A stretch of 64,000 nt of DNA from NCBI RefSeq assembly GCF_032337135.1, contig NZ_JAVXZZ010000001.1:620001-684000 (forward strand), written 5' to 3'. The notes below the pieces were generated by a model that ran no database searches, was not told the DNA's origin, and saw only the letters and a list, made by a program, of their open reading frames with translations. A program made the translations under genes and the position numbers. Origin of the DNA: Allorhodoferax sp032337135 (GTDB lineage: Bacteria; Pseudomonadota; Gammaproteobacteria; Burkholderiales; Burkholderiaceae_C). This document shows positions 58,974 to 64,000 of the stretch, piece by piece (the first letter of the stretch is position 1; every line of letters begins with the position of its first letter).

Positions 58974-59471
58974 TCAGGAGACGATGTAGGCAGCCGAACC
59001 GGTCGCCAGCAGCTTGCCGTCCGTGCCCAGAAAGGCCATGCGGGTGTTGGCCACACGCGACCCCAGGCGCAGCACTTCGGCCTGCAGCTCGAAGGCGTCC
59101 CCGATGCCTGGGCGCAGGTAGTCGATGCGCAGATCGATGGTGCCGAGCTTGGCAAAGCGATGCAGTCGCTGCATCGGCGGCTCGTCCATGTGGCGCGCAC
59201 CAATGGCGGCCATGCAGGCCAGGCCACCCAAGGCGTCGAGCCCGGCGCTGATGACGCCCCCATGGATGCGGTTGTAGCTGAAGTGCCCCACGAGGTCGGG
59301 TTTCATGGCAATGCGCCCACGCACTTCGGCCGAGTTGATCTTGGTGATCTCCAGGCCCAGCACCTTGTTGAACACCACCATCTCTTCGAACACCTTCTTC
59401 AGCCCGGCTACAAACTCCGGCTCGAACTCGATGACGGCCTCTGCGCTGGTCTTGTCCGCGTTTGCTCCCAT
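58974..59471 (-). CDS. PaaI-family hotdog thioesterase
   Basis: A 165-residue hotdog protein. FSYNRIHGGVISAGLDALGGLA holds the HGG catalytic segment of PaaI-type thioesterases, and IDLRIDYLRPG is the second strand motif. It starts 9 bases after the acyl-CoA dehydrogenase gene and is the last gene of the TetR-led operon. It probably releases CoA from dead-end intermediates. Confidence 0.9.
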   Translation of the reverse strand: MGANADKTSAEAVIEFEPEFVAGLKKVFEEMVVFNKVLGLEITKINSAEVRGRIAMKPDLVGHFSYNRIHGGVISAGLDALGGLACMAAIGARHMDEPPMQRLHRFAKLGTIDLRIDYLRPGIGDAFELQAEVLRLGSRVANTRMAFLGTDGKLLATGSAAYIVS

Positions 59472-59480
59472 GCCTGCCCC

Positions 59481-60650
59481 TTACAGTCCGAGCTGGCGCG
59501 AAGCCAGCTCCTTCATGATCTCTTCCGTGCCGCCGCCGATGGTCATGACCTTCACCTCCCGGTAGATGCGTTCCGATTTGGTGCCGCGCATGAAGCCCAT
59601 GCCGCCCAAGATCTGCACCGCCTGGTCAGCACAGAAGCCCATGGTCTGCGTCGCGTGGTTCTTGAGCAGGCAAACCTGTGCGACCCACTCGGCGCCCTTG
59701 GCATGCTTGTCACCGCGGTCCCCTGCGTCGGCGCGATCGGACACTGCCTGCAGCCAGGCCCGGGTCGATTCGATGCGCATCTTCATGTCCATGAATTTGT
59801 GGCGGATGACCTGGTGGTCGATGATGGCCGTGCCGAAGGTCTTGCGCTGGCGCGCCCAGTCCAGGGCTTCGTCATAACAGGCCTCGGCAAAGCCCAGTGC
59901 CATGGCGGCCATGGACAGGCGCTCCCCGTTGAAGTTGGTCAGGATCATCTTGAAGCCCGTGCCCTCTTCGCCCACCAGGTTGCTCACCGGCACCCGCACG
60001 TTGTCGAAGCGCAGCTGGGCCGTGTCGGAGCACAGCCAACCCATCTTGTCCAGCGGTGTGCGCTCAAGCCCGATGGCGTCACCGGGCACCACCAGCATGG
60101 AAATGCCCATGGGCCCCTTGTCCGCCGGGTTGGTGCGCACAGCCACGGTGTACCAGTCCGCGCGCGTGCCGGACGTGATGAATATCTTCTCGCCATTCAC
60201 CACATAGTGGTCGCCATCGCGCACCGCGGTGGTCTTGAGCGAGAGCACGTCGGTGCCACCACCGGGCTCGGTGATCGCCAGCGCGGCGATCTTCTCACCT
60301 GCCAGCACCCCGGGCACCACCTGCTGCTGCAGCGCCGCACTGCCATGGCGGATGATGGGCGGCAGACCGATGTTGTGGCTGAACAGGCTGGCCATGAGTC
60401 CCCCGCTACCACCGGCCTTGGCCAGCGCGATGGTCAGGGCGTTGCGCACTTTCCAGGGTGCTGGCGTGCCACCGAGTTGCTCGGGATAGCCGATCGCCAG
60501 CCAGCCCAGCTCGGCCGCGCGCTGGTACAGCGCGCGGGGGAAGAAGCCCTGCTTCTCCCACGCGCCCAGCTGCGCCGCGACCTCGGTCTGTATGAATTTT
60601 CGGGCGCCATCTTCCAACTGGACGATGTCCTCCTGCGTGAAGTCCATCAT
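59481..60650 (-). CDS. Acyl-CoA dehydrogenase (isovaleryl/long-chain-like)
   Basis: A 389-residue flavoenzyme that introduces an alpha-beta double bond. ALAITEPGGGTDVLSL binds FAD/substrate, and GMGFMRGTKSERIYREVK and the end of the fold are typical. At the C-terminus the usual catalytic Glu in YEGT is absent (TIGGGTEEI). The Glu in FNGERLSMAAMALG takes the position used by isovaleryl- and long-chain acyl-CoA dehydrogenases, which suggests branched or long substrates. The ATG overlaps the SDR stop (ATGA). Confidence 0.92.
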   Translation of the reverse strand: MMDFTQEDIVQLEDGARKFIQTEVAAQLGAWEKQGFFPRALYQRAAELGWLAIGYPEQLGGTPAPWKVRNALTIALAKAGGSGGLMASLFSHNIGLPPIIRHGSAALQQQVVPGVLAGEKIAALAITEPGGGTDVLSLKTTAVRDGDHYVVNGEKIFITSGTRADWYTVAVRTNPADKGPMGISMLVVPGDAIGLERTPLDKMGWLCSDTAQLRFDNVRVPVSNLVGEEGTGFKMILTNFNGERLSMAAMALGFAEACYDEALDWARQRKTFGTAIIDHQVIRHKFMDMKMRIESTRAWLQAVSDRADAGDRGDKHAKGAEWVAQVCLLKNHATQTMGFCADQAVQILGGMGFMRGTKSERIYREVKVMTIGGGTEEIMKELASRQLGL

Positions 60651-61552
60651 GCGCCTGCGCCATCCTTTCCGGACGTGAACACCTTGGGCGTCTGGGCCCG
60701 GTGAAAACCGTCGAAGGCCTTGACCGATGGCCGCTGGAGGGTATCGCCCGAAGCCGGGCGCCCCGGCCAGCCCATGCGCAGCTGCGGGCGGGCGCCGTCG
60801 ATGCGCAGTGTGGTTCCGCTGACAAACGCGGCTGCCGGACTCAGCAGATAGACGATGCCCGCAGCCGTTTCCGCCTCGGTGCCGAAGCGTCCCAGCGGCA
60901 CGGTCTTGGCCATTTCGCGCAGCATGGGCCCCATCTCGGGCGGGTACTTGTCCATGCCGCTGGAAGCGATGTAACCGGGTGCCACGGCATTCACGCGCAC
61001 CCCCTTGCAAGCCCACTCGGCAGCAGCGGTCTCGGTGAAGCTCACCATGCCGGCCCGCGCCGCTCCGCTGTGGCCCATGCCTGGCATGGATCCCCACATG
61101 TCGGCCACGATATTGACGATGGCACCGCCGTGCTTCGCCATGCTCTGCAGGTAGCACTCCCGCGCCATCAGGAAGCCACCGGTCAAGTTGGTGTTGACCA
61201 CGGCCTCCCATCCCTTGGCGCTGATCGCTTCCAGCGGCGTCATGTACTGGCCCCCCGCGTTGTTGACCAGTCCGTCGATGCGCCCGCGCTCCTTCACGAT
61301 GGCTTCGACCATGGCGCGCACTGCGTCCTCCTGGCGGATGTCGCAACTATGGAAGCTGACTGCACCGCCGTCGTCACGGATTTCGGCCGCCACCGCCTCC
61401 AGCTTTTCGGGCTTGCGACCGACCAGCACCACATGGGCACCCAGACTGGCAAGCTCATGGGCGGTACAGCGCCCGATGCCGGACCCTCCACCCGTCACCA
61501 CCACCACCTGCCCGGCGAACAGGCCAGGCGCAAAGACCGATCGATAGCTCAC
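60647..61552 (-). CDS. Short-chain dehydrogenase/reductase, PECR-like enoyl-CoA reductase type
   Basis: A 301-residue SDR with the cofactor motif VVTGGGSGIGR and NNAGGQYMTP. The usual catalytic YxxxK is replaced by HSGAARAGM. This HSGAARAG form followed by AAEWACKGVRVNAVAPGYI matches the peroxisomal trans-2-enoyl-CoA reductase (PECR) group, so a role in enoyl-CoA metabolism is likely. A 40-residue C-terminal extension follows the usual end. The GTG start overlaps the TetR stop (GTGA). Confidence 0.88.
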   Translation of the reverse strand: MSYRSVFAPGLFAGQVVVVTGGGSGIGRCTAHELASLGAHVVLVGRKPEKLEAVAAEIRDDGGAVSFHSCDIRQEDAVRAMVEAIVKERGRIDGLVNNAGGQYMTPLEAISAKGWEAVVNTNLTGGFLMARECYLQSMAKHGGAIVNIVADMWGSMPGMGHSGAARAGMVSFTETAAAEWACKGVRVNAVAPGYIASSGMDKYPPEMGPMLREMAKTVPLGRFGTEAETAAGIVYLLSPAAAFVSGTTLRIDGARPQLRMGWPGRPASGDTLQRPSVKAFDGFHRAQTPKVFTSGKDGAGA

Positions 61553-62223
61553 GTAAGACTCTCCTTCAGAAACAAACCCATGCAGGCATCGGTCAGGTCC
61601 TCGATCGATGCGCTCTTTCGGGGATCAAACCATTGCACCGACCAATTCAGTGCCCCCAACATCAGCAGCCGCGACAGCTTCACAGGCGCACCCAGGGCAC
61701 CGGCGGCATGCAAGGCTTCCAGCACCGGACTCCAGGCTGCCTCATACTGGGCTTGCAGCTTGGACAGCGCCACACGCTGTTTCGCTGCAAGCGAGCGGTG
61801 TTCGTACAGCATGACCGGCACGAAATCATTGCCCGGGCCAAGCAGGGTCTCGAAGTGCGAGCGGACCAGGGCCCGCAGCCGCAGCCGGGCCGGTGACGCC
61901 GCCCCCACCTCCAGCAACGCCTGCCCTTGGCGCGCGATGGCACTGTGCATGCCGGACTCCATGACGGCATACAGCAGCGCCTGCTTGCTCTTGAAGTGGT
62001 AGAACGGCGAACCGCTGTGCATACCGACGGCCTGGGCGATGTCGCGTGTGCTGGTGGCGGCAAAGCCCTGACGCCGGAACAGCGACGCCGCTGCCGTGAT
62101 CAGCGCCTGGCGACGGTTGCCATCGTCACGTTCCAGATCGGTCTTGCGGGGTCTTCCGCGGGGTCGCTTGGTCTCGGCAGGCGTCGCCTTGACGCCGGAT
62201 AAGGAGGGGGAGCGAGCATCCAT
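61549..62223 (-). CDS. TetR-family repressor of the acyl-CoA operon
   Basis: A TetR/AcrR protein (224 residues from ATG 62223; longer starts at 62235 and 62259 exist but cut into the operator side). A basic arm (KRPRGRPRK) precedes the HTH (TSTRDIAQAVGMHSGSPFYHFKSK), with a ligand domain after it. It is the first gene of its operon, and a large palindrome lies just upstream, so it probably represses itself and the enzymes and responds to an acyl-CoA. Confidence 0.9.
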   Translation of the reverse strand: MDARSPSLSGVKATPAETKRPRGRPRKTDLERDDGNRRQALITAAASLFRRQGFAATSTRDIAQAVGMHSGSPFYHFKSKQALLYAVMESGMHSAIARQGQALLEVGAASPARLRLRALVRSHFETLLGPGNDFVPVMLYEHRSLAAKQRVALSKLQAQYEAAWSPVLEALHAAGALGAPVKLSRLLMLGALNWSVQWFDPRKSASIEDLTDACMGLFLKESLT

Positions 62224-62243
62224 GGCGCCGAGCATAACCGGGG

Positions 62244-62283
62244 TGATTATTTTTAGCAAGCACTTGCTTTGTAAAAATAATCA
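62244..62283. promoter_or_regulatory. Palindromic operator upstream of the tetR gene
   Basis: TGATTATTTTTA (62244-62255) and TAAAAATAATCA (62272-62283) are exact inverted repeats. Between them GCAAG-CA-CTTGC forms a second, inner palindrome centred 2 bases to the left. It lies 20-60 bases before the TetR start and about 52 bases before the divergent sensor gene, so one site could control both. Confidence 0.8.
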
Positions 62284-62335
62284 GGCAATCAGTGGTAAGG
62301 TTCCGAAAACGCCGAGACCTCCACTGACCACGCCA

Positions 62336-64000
62336 ATGCCCCGCTCGCACTGGACCTCTCTTTCCGTCCGCATCGTGGTCGGCGCGCAACTGATTTTCCT
62401 GGTCAGTGTCTGGACCCTGGCCTGGTATGCCAACGGCAGCCTGCGCGCCGACATGGAGCGCGAGATCGGAGAGCACCAGCGTGCTGAACTGGTTTTTCTG
62501 GGGCGGCGTCTGGAAGCCCGTGTTGCAGACCTGCTCGGGTCGTTACGCGTGGTCGGCGCAGACATCCCCATGGCTTCCCTGGCCGATCGGCAGGCCCTGG
62601 CGCAGTTGCTGGCCCAGCGCCCCTTGCTCGCCCGTCAATTCAATGGTGGCGTGGCAATCCTCAACGCCGAGGGAACGGTGGTAGCCGCAACATCCCAATC
62701 CCTCCACCGGCCCGGCGCCCCCCTGAACGACAACCATGCCGTTACTGCGACACTGCAAAGCGGTCAGGTCGGTGTCGGCCCCACCATGGCCGCCGTCGGC
62801 GCTTCCGGCATCGCCACCCTGACCCTCTCCATTCCACTGGCGGTTCGGGACGGACGGCCGCAAGGCGCGTTGGTCGGGACCATCCTGCTGAACCAGCCCG
62901 GCGTCCTGGGGCAAACCGAACTGACCCTGGATGGACAGGGGCTCAAGGTGGTGCTGGCCGACCTGCAACAGCGCACCATCTTCCTCGAGTCGGGGCAGCA
63001 GGGGCGCCTCAAGCCCATGCCGGCGGCGGAACGCCTGGCGCCCCTGGACCGGCTCCGCATACCGGAAGACGGTACTGCCATCTATACCGGCCAGGACGGC
63101 ATCGAGGTGCTCGGCACGGGATACCACACCAGCACCCTGCCGTGGTACCTGGTGGTGACCCAGCCGACCGAGGTGGCCTTTGCACCGCTTGAACTGCACC
63201 AGCGCAAGCTGCTCACGGCCGCAGCATTGCTGAGCCTGTTTGCACTGCTCGTGGGCGTGCCATGGCTGCGGCGCGAGTTGCGCCCCATCCGTGACACGGC
63301 CGTGGCGCTGCGGGCCATGGGAACCGGCCAACAGGCCCAGCAGCCCCTGCCCATCCCCCCACAAGCCGACGTGGCCGAACTGGTCGCCGGATTCAATGGC
63401 TTGCTGGCTACCCTGACCGAACGGGAAACCCTGCTGCGCGACCTGTTCAACACCTCCAGCGTAGGCATCCTGCTCGTCAACACCGAGGCACGCATTACCC
63501 AAGCCAACGCCTATATGGGCGAACTGTTTCACTGCAGCGTCGACGATCTGATGGGCATGGAGTATGCGGAGTTGGTGGCACCTGTGGAGCGTGACGCAGG
63601 TCGCACCCGTACCCTGGCGCTGCTGGCCGGGCGCTTTGAAACGGTGGACATCGACCGCCAGTTCCTGCGCCGCGACGGCAGCATCTTCTGGGGGCGCCTT
63701 ACGGGGCGGCGCATGTTCGGCCCGGACCAGCAGCTGCGCGGCCTGGTCGGAACCATCACCGACATCACCGAACGCAAACTGCTGCAGCAGTTCGAGAACT
63801 TCCGATCCCAGACGCTGGAACGGCTGGCGCGCGACGAGCCGCTGGAGAAGCTGCTGCTGGCGACCGTGGCTGGACTCGAAGACATCCTGCCTCAATCGAT
63901 GTGCAGTTGCATCCTGCTCACCCCCGACGGGCAAGCGCTGGGCCGAAGTTTCGGGCCGCGCCTGCCGCACGCCTACCATGCCGCGCTGCAAGGCCTGCCC
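62336..64000 (+). CDS. Membrane sensor with cache-like, HAMP-like, PAS and GAF-like domains (cut off)
   Basis: An open frame of 555 codons from ATG 62336 to the window edge without a stop. A membrane helix near residues 12-32 and a second near 295-318 bracket a periplasmic sensing domain of about 260 residues. A HAMP-like segment follows (LRPIRDTAVALRAMGTGQQ, then NGLLATLTERETLL), then a PAS domain (LLRDLFNTSSVGILLVNTEA) with a PAC end (LVGTITDITERK), and the start of a GAF-like domain. The output domain (histidine kinase, GGDEF or EAL) lies outside the window. Divergent from the tetR operon. Confidence 0.85.
   Translation, partial: MPRSHWTSLSVRIVVGAQLIFLVSVWTLAWYANGSLRADMEREIGEHQRAELVFLGRRLEARVADLLGSLRVVGADIPMASLADRQALAQLLAQRPLLARQFNGGVAILNAEGTVVAATSQSLHRPGAPLNDNHAVTATLQSGQVGVGPTMAAVGASGIATLTLSIPLAVRDGRPQGALVGTILLNQPGVLGQTELTLDGQGLKVVLADLQQRTIFLESGQQGRLKPMPAAERLAPLDRLRIPEDGTAIYTGQDGIEVLGTGYHTSTLPWYLVVTQPTEVAFAPLELHQRKLLTAAALLSLFALLVGVPWLRRELRPIRDTAVALRAMGTGQQAQQPLPIPPQADVAELVAGFNGLLATLTERETLLRDLFNTSSVGILLVNTEARITQANAYMGELFHCSVDDLMGMEYAELVAPVERDAGRTRTLALLAGRFETVDIDRQFLRRDGSIFWGRLTGRRMFGPDQQLRGLVGTITDITERKLLQQFENFRSQTLERLARDEPLEKLLLATVAGLEDILPQSMCSCILLTPDGQALGRSFGPRLPHAYHAALQGLP

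Noticed and set aside
1..64000. tRNA genes, insertion sequences, prophage or toxin-antitoxin genes
   Set aside because: I looked for tRNA arm motifs, transposase or integrase motifs (other than XerC) and small toxin pairs and found none that hold up.

Overview
This window is chromosomal DNA from a high-GC betaproteobacterium. Gene content, gene order and short repeats point to Burkholderiales, most likely Comamonadaceae (Acidovorax relatives): a fused murE-murF gene inside a complete division and cell-wall (dcw) cluster, dapF-DUF484-xerC, hslVU beside a STAS-domain gene, and LIV transporter genes with a built-in acyl-CoA ligase. I see no phage, insertion sequence, CRISPR array or tRNA. Nearly all genes are housekeeping genes, packed tightly with many 4-base ATGA/GTGA overlaps.

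Layout. 1-6078 (+): end of a YqiA-type esterase gene, an RNase II family enzyme, a TonB-like protein, mtgA, a PlsC/CdsA-like phospholipid pair, and ruvC. 6095-24678 (-): the dcw cluster, transcribed mraZ-rsmH-ftsL-ftsI-murEF-mraY-murD-ftsW-murG-murC-ddl-ftsQ-ftsA-ftsZ-lpxC, then a 57-aa membrane protein; four evenly spaced MraZ boxes lie upstream of mraZ. 24992-35252 (-): dapF-DUF484-xerC, a 103-aa unknown, rlmI, a CobW-type metal GTPase, an extended dksA, a STAS protein and hslVU. 35322-37255 (+): an MBL-fold hydrolase and a degenerate pseudouridine-synthase-like protein. 37300-38221 (-): a CBS-domain protein and RNase P RNA. 38327-43497 (+): cysK, a cupin, an FAD-dependent protein and a PAS-GGDEF diguanylate cyclase. 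43546-51426 (-): htpX, DUF3025, pyrC, a LysR regulator, two unknowns, an Atm1-type ABC exporter and an MFS transporter. 51506-58865 (+): a YciA-like thioesterase, then livH-livM-livG-livF, an acyl-CoA ligase and the binding protein. 58974-62223 (-): a TetR-SDR-acyl-CoA dehydrogenase-thioesterase operon with a palindromic operator. 62336-64000 (+): a truncated sensor protein.

How the parts work together. The dcw cluster supplies peptidoglycan precursors, the divisome and the first committed step of lipid A synthesis. The last 12 kb looks like a system that imports a carboxylic acid, activates it to a CoA thioester and oxidises it; the substrate is unknown.

Most notable. (1) A dispersed repeat of about 50-60 bp occurs at ten places. 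Six copies lie inside conserved genes, in frame, and others supply gene ends or lie beside start codons; the copy at murC/ddl provides both the murC C-terminus and the ddl start. (2) A tandem duplication at ftsW/murG has copied the ribosome-binding site and start codon, creating a 60-codon bridging ORF and a strong hairpin. (3) Several family members have lost or replaced signature residues: the pseudouridine-synthase-like protein, the CdsA-like protein, the DksA zinc site and the SDR catalytic tyrosine.
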